Shown piece after piece: positions 16,271-24,322 of a stretch of 35,326 nt of DNA (position 1 is its first letter; each line of letters opens with the position of its first letter). The stretch is from positions 1 to 35,326 of the forward strand of contig PWTE01000148.1 of assembly GCA_003563915.1 (NCBI GenBank), written 5' to 3'. The DNA is from Nitriliruptoraceae bacterium. GTDB lineage: Bacteria > Actinomycetota > Nitriliruptoria > Nitriliruptorales > Nitriliruptoraceae. The position numbers and the translations under genes are program-made. A model generated the notes under the pieces. The model was not told the origin of the DNA. It did no database searches and saw nothing but the letters and a program-made list of their open reading frames with translations.

Positions 16271-18471
16271 GGCCCTTCGACGAGCGCTATCACACGGCCC
16301 TGGAGGACCCGGACGTGCGCACCGGGCTGACGGCGTTCCAGCGCGGCTGGCGTGAGAGCCGCGATGCCGCCATCGCCGATCTGGAGGCACAGGAGGGGCG
16401 CAGCTTCGACGAGCTCCGCCAGGAACTCGCGGCGATCAAGGACGACGTGATCGCCAACTGGGACCGCTACCTCGACGAGTTCACCGCCAACGCGGAGGCG
16501 GCTGGCGCGGAGGTCACCCGTGTCGCCACGCCCGGCGAGGCCAACGAGCTGATCACCCGCATCTGCCGGGACGCCGGCGTGGATCTGATGGTCAAGGGCA
16601 AGTCGATGGTCTCCGAGGAGATCGGGCTGAACCACCACCTCGAGGCCGCTGGCATCACGCCGGTGGAGACCGACCTGGGGGAGTGGATCCTGCAGTTGGC
16701 GGGCGAGACCCCGTCGCACCTGGTCATGCCGGCGATCCACAAGCGCAAGGAACGGATCGCGGAGCTGTTCGAGCGGGTGTTGGAACGCGAGTTCCCGCCG
16801 GACGACATCGACAGGATGGTGAAGGTCGCGCGCACGGAGCTGCGTGAGCGGTTCCTGGCCAGCGGGGTCGGGCTGTCGGGCACCAACGCGCTCATCGCCG
16901 AGGGCGGCTCGGTGATGCTGGTCTGCAACGAGGGCAACAACCGCATGTCGGTGGCGCTGCCACCGGTGCACATCGTCACGGCCGGTATCGAGAAGATGGT
17001 GCCGACCTACGCGGACGCGATGAAGCAGGTGCGCCTGTTGGGACGCTCGGCGACCGCGCAGCCGATCACCGTCTACACCAACTTCGTGACCGGCCCACGC
17101 CCAGGGCAGCGGCAGCACATCCTGCTGATCGACAACGGCCGGTCGGCGATGGCGGAGGACCCGGAGGTCGCGGCGGCGTTGCGCTGCATCCGCTGCGGGG
17201 CCTGCGCCAACGTCTGTCCGCCTTACGGGGTGGTCGGCGGTCACGCCTTCGGCCACGTGTACACCGGCGCGATCGGGCTGGTGAACACCGCCTCCCACCA
17301 TGGCATCGAGGCCGCAGCCGGACCCCAGTCGCTGTGTGTGTCCTGCGGTGCCTGCGCGACGGTGTGTCCCACCGACATCCCGTTGCCGACCCAGATCCTG
17401 GAGGTCCGCCGCAAGGTCGTCGAGGCCCGCGCGCCGGCCCCCTGCGACCGCGCCACCCACCTGGGCATCGCGGCCTTCGGGCAGCGCTGGCTGGTCGACC
17501 TGGGGTTCCGCGCGGCCGGCATCGTGACCACGCCGCTGCGCTCGGACGGGGTCACCAAGGTGCCGAGGTGGCTCGCAGAACGGCCCGGTCTGCGCGAGCG
17601 CGTGGGCTGGCGGACCCCGCCGGCCGTGCCGCTGCGGCCGGCACGTGATCGGTTGAAGCGCGGCAAGCTCGACGAGCCCCCACGTCTGGCGGCCCAGCCT
17701 CTCGCGGGACGCACCGTGCAGCTGTTCCTGCAGTGCCTGTCGGACCGGCTGGCTCCCGACATCCCCAAAGCGGCAGCCGAGCTGCTGCGGGCCGCGGGCG
17801 CCGACGTGCGTCTCCCGCGGGAGCAGCATTGCTGCGGGCTGCCCGCCTACGACGCCGGCGAGCAGGACGCGGCCCGGGCGATGGTCCGCCAGACCATCGC
17901 CACCCTGGAAGGTGTCGACGACGTCGTCACGCCCGCGTCGTCGTGTCTGGCGATGCTCAAGCACGACGCGCCCCACCTGCTCCGCGACGACCTCGACGAC
18001 CTGGAGCGGTCCCAGCAGCTGGCCGGCCGTACCTACGACCTGATCAGCTACCTCACCGCCGGACCAGGACGGCTGCCCGCCGGCGCGTTGGACGACGGCG
18101 ATGCCACCCCGGTCACCGTGCACCGCTTCTGCCAGGCCAGCAACACGCTGGAACGTCAGGATGCGATCGAGCGGTTCCTGCGCGACGTCGCCGGCGTCGA
18201 GGTGGTGCCTCTGCCCGAAGCGGAGGTGTGCTGCGGGTTCGGCGGGTCCACCTCCGTGCGCAACCCGGAGCTGGCCGCGGGCGTGCTCGACCGCAAGCTC
18301 GGCTGCCTCGACCAGACCGCCGCGCCGATCCTGATCACCGACAACCCCGGTTGCATCCTGCACCTGCGCGGCGGTGTCCACGCCACAGGCCGTCAGGTCG
18401 AGGTCCTCCACCTCGCCGAGTACCTCGCCCGGCGGCTACCAGGCGCCGCCGTGAGACAGGCCACCGCATGA
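16267..18471 (+). CDS. Fused LutB-LutA iron-sulfur lactate oxidation protein
   Basis: One 734-aa chain joins two proteins that are separate in Bacillus and E. coli (LutB/LldF and LutA/LldE). Residues 1-300 are the LUD domain of LutB (DLMVKGKSMVSEEIGLNHHL, SGVGLSGTNALIAEGGSVML). Two 4Fe-4S motifs follow: CIRCGACANVC from 307 and CVSCGACATVC from 357. A basic linker leads to the LutA half (about 485-734) with two cysteine-rich CCG domains, marked by QHCCGLPAYDAGE and VCCGFGGSTSVRNPEL. A much longer upstream frame exists, but the ATG at 16267 overlaps the lutC stop. It should oxidise L-lactate to pyruvate with LutC and pass electrons to the respiratory chain. Confidence 0.92.
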   Translation: MRPFDERYHTALEDPDVRTGLTAFQRGWRESRDAAIADLEAQEGRSFDELRQELAAIKDDVIANWDRYLDEFTANAEAAGAEVTRVATPGEANELITRICRDAGVDLMVKGKSMVSEEIGLNHHLEAAGITPVETDLGEWILQLAGETPSHLVMPAIHKRKERIAELFERVLEREFPPDDIDRMVKVARTELRERFLASGVGLSGTNALIAEGGSVMLVCNEGNNRMSVALPPVHIVTAGIEKMVPTYADAMKQVRLLGRSATAQPITVYTNFVTGPRPGQRQHILLIDNGRSAMAEDPEVAAALRCIRCGACANVCPPYGVVGGHAFGHVYTGAIGLVNTASHHGIEAAAGPQSLCVSCGACATVCPTDIPLPTQILEVRRKVVEARAPAPCDRATHLGIAAFGQRWLVDLGFRAAGIVTTPLRSDGVTKVPRWLAERPGLRERVGWRTPPAVPLRPARDRLKRGKLDEPPRLAAQPLAGRTVQLFLQCLSDRLAPDIPKAAAELLRAAGADVRLPREQHCCGLPAYDAGEQDAARAMVRQTIATLEGVDDVVTPASSCLAMLKHDAPHLLRDDLDDLERSQQLAGRTYDLISYLTAGPGRLPAGALDDGDATPVTVHRFCQASNTLERQDAIERFLRDVAGVEVVPLPEAEVCCGFGGSTSVRNPELAAGVLDRKLGCLDQTAAPILITDNPGCILHLRGGVHATGRQVEVLHLAEYLARRLPGAAVRQATA

Positions 18472-20009
18472 GGCGTCGACGCAGCCGCCGACCGAACGAT
18501 CCCCAGCAGCGCGTCCGCGACGACGGCCGACCGGCATCGGACCGTGCCCGGCCCCTGACCCGCAGCGAGGCGGCCGTGCTGCTGCGGTTGCGGGCGATCC
18601 TGGACACCGACGGGCTCACGGACGGTCTGCGTACCAGCCACCTGGGCCGCGCGACCTACCGGCGGGACGCCTCCTTCCTGAACGCCGATCCGCTCGCGGT
18701 CGCGCTGCCGCGCACCGTCGAGCAGACCGCCGAGGTCCTGCGCGCCTGCCGGGATCACGGCATCCCGATCACCCCCCGCGCTGCCGGTACCGGACTGGCC
18801 GGCGGCGCGACCCCGACGGGCGAAGCGGGAGCCCGCCCGGTGGTCGTCAGCGTCGCGCGGATGGACCAGCTCCGCGAGCTGGACGTCGCCAACCGCCGCG
18901 CCTGGGTCGAGCCCGGTCTGGTCAACGCCCGGCTCGGCCGAGCTGCGGCTGCGCACGGACTGCGGTTCGCGCCGGACCCGGCCAGCCAGATCGCCGCCAC
19001 CCTGGGCGGCAACGTCGCCACCAACGCCGGTGGCATCCACGTGCTGACCTACGGCGTGATGAGCCAACACGTGCTCGCGGTCGAGCTGATGGACCTGGAC
19101 GGCGAGGTGCACCTGCTCGACGGACGTGCACCCGAACAGGGCGGACTGGACCTCCGCGCCGTCAGCGTTGGCGGTGAAGGCACGCTGGGGATCGTGGTCG
19201 GTGCCTGTCTGCGGCTGCTGCCAGCCCCACCCGCGACCGGCACGCTGCTGGCCGGCTTCCCGTCCCTCGACGCGGCGGCTGCCACCGTGGGGGCCCTGGT
19301 CACCAGCGACCGCCTACCCGACGCGGTCGAACTGATGGACGCCCGGGCGATCGAGCTGGTCGAGGGGTACGCGCAAGCGGGCTACCCGCAGGATGCGGCG
19401 GCGGTGCTGCTCCTCGAGTACGAGGGCCTGCCCGCCGGTGTCGACGCCGGGGCGGCGACCGCCGAGCGGCTCGCGAGCGAGCACGGTGCGACCAGCGTCG
19501 TCCGGGCCGCCGACAGCGACCAGCGAGCCCGCATCTGGAAGGGGCGCAAGGCCGTCGCGGGCGCGATCGCCAAGCAGGCGCCGGACTTCTACCTCCAGGA
19601 CGTCGTCGTCCCGCGGTCACGGTTGGGTGAGATGCTGGACACCGTCGTCACGATCGGTGAGCGCGAGAGACTCACGATCCTCAACGTCGTGCACGCCGGC
19701 GACGGCAACCTGCATCCCTTCATCCTGTTCGATCGGCGAGAGCCGGACGTACTCGACCGCGTGTTCGCCGCCGGCCACGACATCGTCGAGACCGCTCTGC
19801 GTCTGGACGGCACCGTGACCGGTGAACACGGGGTCGGTATCGAGAAGCGTGACTTCCTGGGTCAGGTCTTCGACGCCGATTCGCTGGCGGTTCAACAGGC
19901 CGTCCGCGACGCCATCGAGCCGACCCGGCTGGCCAACCCCGACAAGGTGCTGCCGACGACGGTCGGGTGCGGTGAGGCTCGCATGGTGCCGGAAGGGGCG
20001 TGGGTGTGA
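18468..20009 (+). CDS. glcD: FAD-linked glycolate/D-lactate oxidase subunit GlcD
   Basis: Catalytic flavoprotein of 513 aa in the vanillyl-alcohol-oxidase fold. The FAD-binding domain shows PITPRAAGTGLAGGATPTG, PDPASQIAATLGGNVATNAGG and SVGGEGTLGIVVGA. The C-terminal substrate domain has KGRKAV, the histidine-bearing NVVHAGDGNLHPFILFD and GTVTGEHGVGIEKR. It oxidises glycolate or D-lactate and donates electrons through GlcE and GlcF. The N-terminus has an unusual Arg-rich stretch (MRRRRSRRPNDPQQRVRDDG) before the domain. The ATG overlaps the LutB-LutA stop (ATGA), and the end overlaps glcE (GTGA). Confidence 0.92.
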   Translation: MRRRRSRRPNDPQQRVRDDGRPASDRARPLTRSEAAVLLRLRAILDTDGLTDGLRTSHLGRATYRRDASFLNADPLAVALPRTVEQTAEVLRACRDHGIPITPRAAGTGLAGGATPTGEAGARPVVVSVARMDQLRELDVANRRAWVEPGLVNARLGRAAAAHGLRFAPDPASQIAATLGGNVATNAGGIHVLTYGVMSQHVLAVELMDLDGEVHLLDGRAPEQGGLDLRAVSVGGEGTLGIVVGACLRLLPAPPATGTLLAGFPSLDAAAATVGALVTSDRLPDAVELMDARAIELVEGYAQAGYPQDAAAVLLLEYEGLPAGVDAGAATAERLASEHGATSVVRAADSDQRARIWKGRKAVAGAIAKQAPDFYLQDVVVPRSRLGEMLDTVVTIGERERLTILNVVHAGDGNLHPFILFDRREPDVLDRVFAAGHDIVETALRLDGTVTGEHGVGIEKRDFLGQVFDADSLAVQQAVRDAIEPTRLANPDKVLPTTVGCGEARMVPEGAWV

Positions 20010-21043
20010 CGACGTCGACCAGCTGGGAACCCGCCGATGCCGACGAGATGGTGGCTGCCTTGGCGGACGCTCGCTCCGCCGGCCAGGCGGTCGAGGTCCG
20101 CGGTTCCGGCAGCGTCCTCGACCGGATACCGGGAGGTGACGAACCCGTCCTGTCCACGGCAGCGCTCGACGGGATCGTGGACCACGCGCCTGAGGACCTG
20201 ACCGTCACCGTGCGCGCCGGCATGGCGTTCGACGAGCTGGCGCAGGAGCTGGCCCAGCACGGACAGGAGTGTCCGATCGAACCCATCGTCGACGACGGTG
20301 CCACCGTCGGCGGTCGCCTCGCGACCGGGCTCGCCGGACCACGTCAGCTGGGTGCCGGTCGTGTGCGCGACTGGGTGCTGCGGGTGCGCTTCATCACCGG
20401 GGACGGGCACCCCGCCAGCGCTGGCGGGGTGACGGTCAAGGACGTGACCGGCTACGACGTTTGCCGGCTCATGACCGGGTCGTGGGGAACGCTGGGTGTG
20501 ATCACCGAGGTGACCCTCAAGCTGCGGCCGATCCCGCGCCAACCGGCCTGGTTCGCGACCGAGACGCCGGACCCGACCGTGGCCGCACGTCTCTACCGCC
20601 CGGCCGCCGTGGTCACGACCGCGGAGCGCACGCACGTCCTGCTCGAGGAGCACCCGGACGACGCTGCGGCCCAGGCTGCCGATGCGGGGCTCGAACCGGC
20701 CGCGGCGCCGACGTTCCCGGCCACGGCCCGAGCGGCGCTGGACCCTGCTGCCCTGCCCGGGTTCCTCGCGGAACTGCAGCACGCGAACAGCTCACCGGAG
20801 GGTGCCGCGCTGCAGGTCACGGCTCAGGGCCAGCTGGGGCTCTGCCACCTCGACGGCTCTGCCGACGCGCTGGCGCGGGCCCGTTCCGTGGTGGAACGGC
20901 ACGGCGGCAGGTTGCTCGTGCTCGACCCGGCGCTGGGGCTTGCTGCCTTCGGGTCGGGGCACGCTCCCGACGCGATGACGAACCGGGTCACGGCGGCGCT
21001 CGACCCCGACGGGCGACTCGCACCGTGGCGATGGGAACGCTGA
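20006..21043 (+). CDS. glcE: Glycolate oxidase FAD-binding subunit GlcE
   Basis: Second flavin-binding subunit of glycolate oxidase, 345 aa. It has the PCMH-type FAD domain in shortened form (VTVRAGMAFDELAQELAQ, DDGATVGGRLATGLAGPRQ, then GGVTVKDVTGYDVCRLMTGSWGTLG) and a C-terminal half with the closing RVTAALDPDGRLAPW. The GTG at 20006 overlaps the glcD stop and is preferred to the GTG two codons earlier, because every other junction in this operon is a 1-4 bp overlap. Codons around 20408-20431 form a perfect 24-bp palindrome (see separate entry). It abuts glcF with TGATG. Confidence 0.9.
   Translation: MTTSTSWEPADADEMVAALADARSAGQAVEVRGSGSVLDRIPGGDEPVLSTAALDGIVDHAPEDLTVTVRAGMAFDELAQELAQHGQECPIEPIVDDGATVGGRLATGLAGPRQLGAGRVRDWVLRVRFITGDGHPASAGGVTVKDVTGYDVCRLMTGSWGTLGVITEVTLKLRPIPRQPAWFATETPDPTVAARLYRPAAVVTTAERTHVLLEEHPDDAAAQAADAGLEPAAAPTFPATARAALDPAALPGFLAELQHANSSPEGAALQVTAQGQLGLCHLDGSADALARARSVVERHGGRLLVLDPALGLAAFGSGHAPDAMTNRVTAALDPDGRLAPWRWER
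20408..20431. repeat. Perfect 24-bp palindrome inside glcE
   Basis: CACCCCGCCAGC followed directly by GCTGGCGGGGTG is a perfect palindrome with no spacer. It encodes HPASAGGV in GlcE, just before the conserved VKDVTGYD motif. In mRNA it could form a long hairpin; in DNA it is a symmetric protein-sized site. Confidence 0.8.
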
Positions 21044-22263
21044 TGACCGATCCGCAGCCGATGTCGATCTTCGACCAGGACCAACTCGCGGCGTGCGTGC
21101 AGTGCGGGTTCTGTCTGTCGTCGTGCCCCACCTACGAGGTCACCCACCTCGAGGAGCATGGGCCGCGCGGTCGGATCCTGGCGATGCGGCTGGCCGAAGA
21201 GGGTGAGCTGCCCCTGACCGACCCGGACCTGGCCGCGTCGCTAACGACCTGCGTGCAGTGCCGCGCATGCGAGGCTGTGTGCCCGTCGCTGGTCGAGTTC
21301 GGGGCGTTGATGGAGACTGCCCGCGCGGAGCTCAACGAGCGCACCCCGCCTCGCGGGCTGCGGCGGCTGGCTCATGCGCTGGGGTTCCGTGCGCTGGTCC
21401 GGCGGACGGCCGTGCGGGTCGCGTCGGTGGGGCTGGCGGTGGCACAGCTGCTGCGCCTCGACCGGGTGCTCCCGGACGGGGTACGGCCGGCCCAGCGGGT
21501 GCGGCTGCGTCACGTTCTGCGTCGCTATCGGGTGCCGCGAGGCGGGCGAGGGTCGGCGCCAGACGACCGGGGGGAAGCGTTCGTGTTCCTCGGCTGCGTG
21601 ATGGACGGGATGTTCCGCGACGTCCACCAGGCGACGATCGACGTGCTGGACGCGGTGGGCTACGACCCGCGCATCGAACCTTCGCCGCCGTGCTGCGGTG
21701 CCCTGTCGGCACACGCGGGACGCGAGGACGAGGCCCACCGGATGGCCCGCGCCACGATCGACGCCTACGCCGGCACCACGGGGCCGATCGTCGTCGACGC
21801 CGCTGGCTGCGGCGCCGCGATGAAGGAGTACGGCACCCTGCTCGGCACGCCCGAAGCGCAGGCCTTCAGCGAGCGCGTCGTCGACCTCTGCGAGGTGGTG
21901 GATGCCGCCGAGGTGGCGGCGATAGGGCGCTCGGTCCCGCTGACGCTCGCCTACCAGGCGCCGTGCCACCTGCGTAACGTGCAGGGGTTGGCGGACCAGG
22001 CGCGGACGCTGGTGTCCGCGATCCCGGGGTTGACGCTCCTGGAGCCGGATGACGAGCAGCTGTGCTGCGGTTCGGGTGGGATCTACTCGCTGGAGCAGCC
22101 GGGGTTCGGGGATGCGATGCTCGCCCGCAAGGATGCGTCGCTCGCGCGGACCGGTGCGCACGGGGTGGTGTCCGGCAACCCGGGATGCGCCATGCAGATC
22201 GCACGGGCCGGCTGGGACATCCACCACCCGGCACAGCTGCTGGCGCGGTCGTTGCGCGGCTGA
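21043..22263 (+). CDS. glcF: Glycolate oxidase iron-sulfur subunit GlcF
   Basis: Electron-transfer subunit of 406 aa at the membrane face. Two 4Fe-4S motifs are near the N-terminus: CVQCGFCLSSCPTY (about 15-28) and CVQCRACEAVCPS (about 70-82). Two CCG domains follow, marked by SPPCCGALSAHAG and QLCCGSGGIYSLEQP, with CGAAMKEYG and SGNPGCAMQIA as other conserved cysteine sites. The start sits within a larger frame antisense-free upstream, but the TGATG junction with glcE fixes it at 21043. It is the last gene of the six-gene operon; I see no strong terminator after it. Confidence 0.93.
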   Translation: MTDPQPMSIFDQDQLAACVQCGFCLSSCPTYEVTHLEEHGPRGRILAMRLAEEGELPLTDPDLAASLTTCVQCRACEAVCPSLVEFGALMETARAELNERTPPRGLRRLAHALGFRALVRRTAVRVASVGLAVAQLLRLDRVLPDGVRPAQRVRLRHVLRRYRVPRGGRGSAPDDRGEAFVFLGCVMDGMFRDVHQATIDVLDAVGYDPRIEPSPPCCGALSAHAGREDEAHRMARATIDAYAGTTGPIVVDAAGCGAAMKEYGTLLGTPEAQAFSERVVDLCEVVDAAEVAAIGRSVPLTLAYQAPCHLRNVQGLADQARTLVSAIPGLTLLEPDDEQLCCGSGGIYSLEQPGFGDAMLARKDASLARTGAHGVVSGNPGCAMQIARAGWDIHHPAQLLARSLRG

Positions 22264-22339
22264 CCGATCGCAGAGCCGCGGCGCGGGGCGACCCACACGC
22301 CGGAGCGGACGCGACGGCGGGTCGGCTGGCGTGACGGGG

Positions 22340-22585
22340 TCAACGGTGGGTGTGGTCTCGTCCTGCGAGCAGGTGGAGGTGAGCGCCGCGTCGCTCACCC
22401 CCGGCGAGCACGACGAGCCGGCGCCAGGCACGGCCATCGAGCGCCGGGGGAACCAGCGCCCAGCCATCGTCGGCCAGCGCGTCGACGACCTCGTGGGCAC
22501 CCTCGAGGTCCTGGGTCGGTCCGAGCAGATCGAGCACGGGCTTGGCGGGTAGGTGGGGCACCGCCGTGCTGCCGATGTGGGCCAC
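22340..22585 (-). pseudogene. GrpB/UPF0157-family fragment
   Basis: The reading frame starts VAHIGSTAVPHLPAKPVLDL and continues to GAHLHLLAGRDHTHR. HIGSTAVPxLxAKPxxD is the hallmark of the GrpB family, which belongs to the nucleotidyltransferase fold, and HLHL matches its later strand. Intact members have about 170 residues. Here about 50 N-terminal residues are missing (a stop lies roughly a dozen codons upstream in frame, without recognisable homology) and about 40-60 C-terminal residues are lost. No ribosome site is seen. Most likely a decayed gene between glcF and the HNH gene. Confidence 0.65.
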
Positions 22586-22721
22586 CTCGCCCTTCGCTCC
22601 GGCGGCGTGGGAACGCCTGTGGATGCCGGCGTCAGGATGTCACACCAGCGGCGTAGCTTCAGGTGCGAGGGCGGCGACGTCCGGGGCGGGCCGCTGGAAC
22701 TGGCCGGAGTCGGAGGACACG

Positions 22722-24140
22722 ATGCCGGGCGACGGCGCTGGCATCGTCGGTGCGAGCGCTTCCGCGGAAGCGCCGCGGGTGGCGCCACGGTGCGACACGC
22801 GCACGCTCAGTGACCGTGCGATCTGGCAGCAACGGGACCTCGACTGGGAGAACCTGGTCGACGAGGCGCGGCGGCTCGGCCCGGACCCGGCCTTGACCAC
22901 GGTGCCCGACGCCGAACTCGAGCAGGACCTGTGTGGGGTGGCGTCCCAGCTCGCGGCCTTGACAGCGCGCTGGCTCGACCTCCTCTGCGAGCTGGTCGTG
23001 CGTGGGATCTGGGCCGACCAGGGCGCCCGGACCCCGGCCCAGTGGTTGTCCTGGCGGGTCGGTGTCGCACCGTCGACCGCCCGAGAGCACGTGCGCATCG
23101 CGCTGCGTCTGCGAGAACTGCCGCGCATCCGGGCAGCCTTCGCGGCGGGCGAGCTGTCGTACAGCAAGGTCCGGGCGATGACGCGGATCGCGGTGCCGGA
23201 GATCGAGGAGATGGTCCTGACCTGGGCTGGCGTCTCGACGGCGGCGCAGTTGGAGCGCATCGCGGCCGACTTCCGCCTCACGCGTCGGGGGGCGCTCGGG
23301 TGGCAGGAGGGGGTCGCGGGTCGGCAGACCCCCCGCGGCCCCGACGCTGACGACCCCCGGTACAGGTGGTCGCGGCGCACGCTGCCCGACGGGACGATGG
23401 AGATCCGCGTGCGGTGCCCTGTGGAGGAGGGTGCGGAGCTGTGCGCTGCGCTGGACCGGCGTCTCGACGCACAGGCGGAGGACCGACCCGTCGACACGTC
23501 GGGACTCGACCGACACACCCTGGTGCTCCACGCGCCGGTGGAGGAACTCGCGGGCCAGGACGTCCCGGACCCTGTGCCGGTCGACGACGACCACGGACGG
23601 ATGCGGTCGATGTCGCGCTCGACGCTGCGGCGCCTTGCCTGCGAGGCGGGGCTGGTGCTCGTCGCGACCGACGACCGTGGCAGCCCCATCGATCTCGGTC
23701 GCCGGGATCGCCGGCTGTCAGCGGCCTTACGCCGGGCGCTCCGTCTCCGCGATCGCACGTGCCGGTTCCCCGGCTGTCACGCGACCCGACACCTGCACGC
23801 CCACCACGTCCACCACTGGGCCGATGGCGGACCCACGGACCTTGACAACCTGGTCCTTGTCTGCAGCCACCACCATCGCTTCGTCCACGAGCACCGCTGG
23901 GACATCGAGGTGTCCCGCGACGGGGTGCACCGCTTCCGGCCACCCGATGGACGTGTCGTCGAAACGCGTGCTCCGGCCCCTTCCTCACCGTCCGATGCGC
24001 CGCTCCCGGCCGGTGACGGGACAAAGCTCCGCCCACACGACGTGGATCTGCGCTTCCCTCGCTCGCAGCGCGACATCATCGTGTCCGTGCTGCACCAGGA
24101 GATCGCCCGCTTGGCTCCCGACCTGGCGGCCGCCGCCTGA
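22722..24140 (+). CDS. HNH endonuclease domain protein, DUF222 (13E12 repeat) family
   Basis: A 472-aa protein of the multi-copy actinobacterial DUF222-HNH family. The helical DUF222 region spans about residues 60-300 (ARTPAQWLSWRVGVAPSTAREHVRIA, LRELPRIRAAFAAGELSYSKVRAMTRIA). The C-terminal nuclease domain (about 340-400) has the zinc/HNH pattern RTCRFPGCHATRHLHAHHV, then HHWADGGPTDLDNLVLVCSHHH. The ATG has CGGAGGA five bases upstream. Such genes often occur in several copies and behave like selfish or mobile elements, but a precise role is unknown. The same palindrome occurs inside its 5' end and 113 bp after its stop. Confidence 0.9.
   Translation: MPGDGAGIVGASASAEAPRVAPRCDTRTLSDRAIWQQRDLDWENLVDEARRLGPDPALTTVPDAELEQDLCGVASQLAALTARWLDLLCELVVRGIWADQGARTPAQWLSWRVGVAPSTAREHVRIALRLRELPRIRAAFAAGELSYSKVRAMTRIAVPEIEEMVLTWAGVSTAAQLERIAADFRLTRRGALGWQEGVAGRQTPRGPDADDPRYRWSRRTLPDGTMEIRVRCPVEEGAELCAALDRRLDAQAEDRPVDTSGLDRHTLVLHAPVEELAGQDVPDPVPVDDDHGRMRSMSRSTLRRLACEAGLVLVATDDRGSPIDLGRRDRRLSAALRRALRLRDRTCRFPGCHATRHLHAHHVHHWADGGPTDLDNLVLVCSHHHRFVHEHRWDIEVSRDGVHRFRPPDGRVVETRAPAPSSPSDAPLPAGDGTKLRPHDVDLRFPRSQRDIIVSVLHQEIARLAPDLAAAA
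22756..22773. repeat. 18-bp palindrome in the 5' end of the HNH gene (copy 1)
   Basis: GCGCTTCCGCGGAAGCGC is a perfect palindrome encoding part of GASASAEAP in the nuclease. Its inner 16 bp recur at 24253-24268, after the gene. Confidence 0.75.
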
Positions 24141-24252
24141 CGGTGGCCTCGCGGTGCGGGTTGGACGCGGGGCGCGCGCCCGGACGACGGATCGTGCTGA
24201 GATGCAACCGCGGGCCGTGTCTCGGCCACCCCGACGATCCCTTGCCGGAAGC

Positions 24253-24268
24253 CGCTTCCGCGGAAGCG
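24253..24268. repeat. 16-bp palindrome downstream of the HNH gene (copy 2)
   Basis: CGCTTCCGCGGAAGCG, the same core as at 22757-22772. It is preceded by GGAAGC so that GGAAGC/GCTTCC/GGAAGC alternate at 24247-24267. The rest of the 182-bp gap between the HNH gene and the convergent SRPBCC gene shows nothing else. It could act as a terminator hairpin or as a protein site. Confidence 0.7.
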
Positions 24269-24322
24269 CTGCAGGCCTCGGCTGCGTCCGTCCCGGGGGT
24301 GGAGGCGGACGATGGCGGGACG

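Noticed and set aside
22722-24140. HNH gene as a prophage or restriction-modification component
   Set aside because: No integrase, portal, terminase or methyltransferase is nearby, and the DUF222 architecture is the common chromosomal actinobacterial type.
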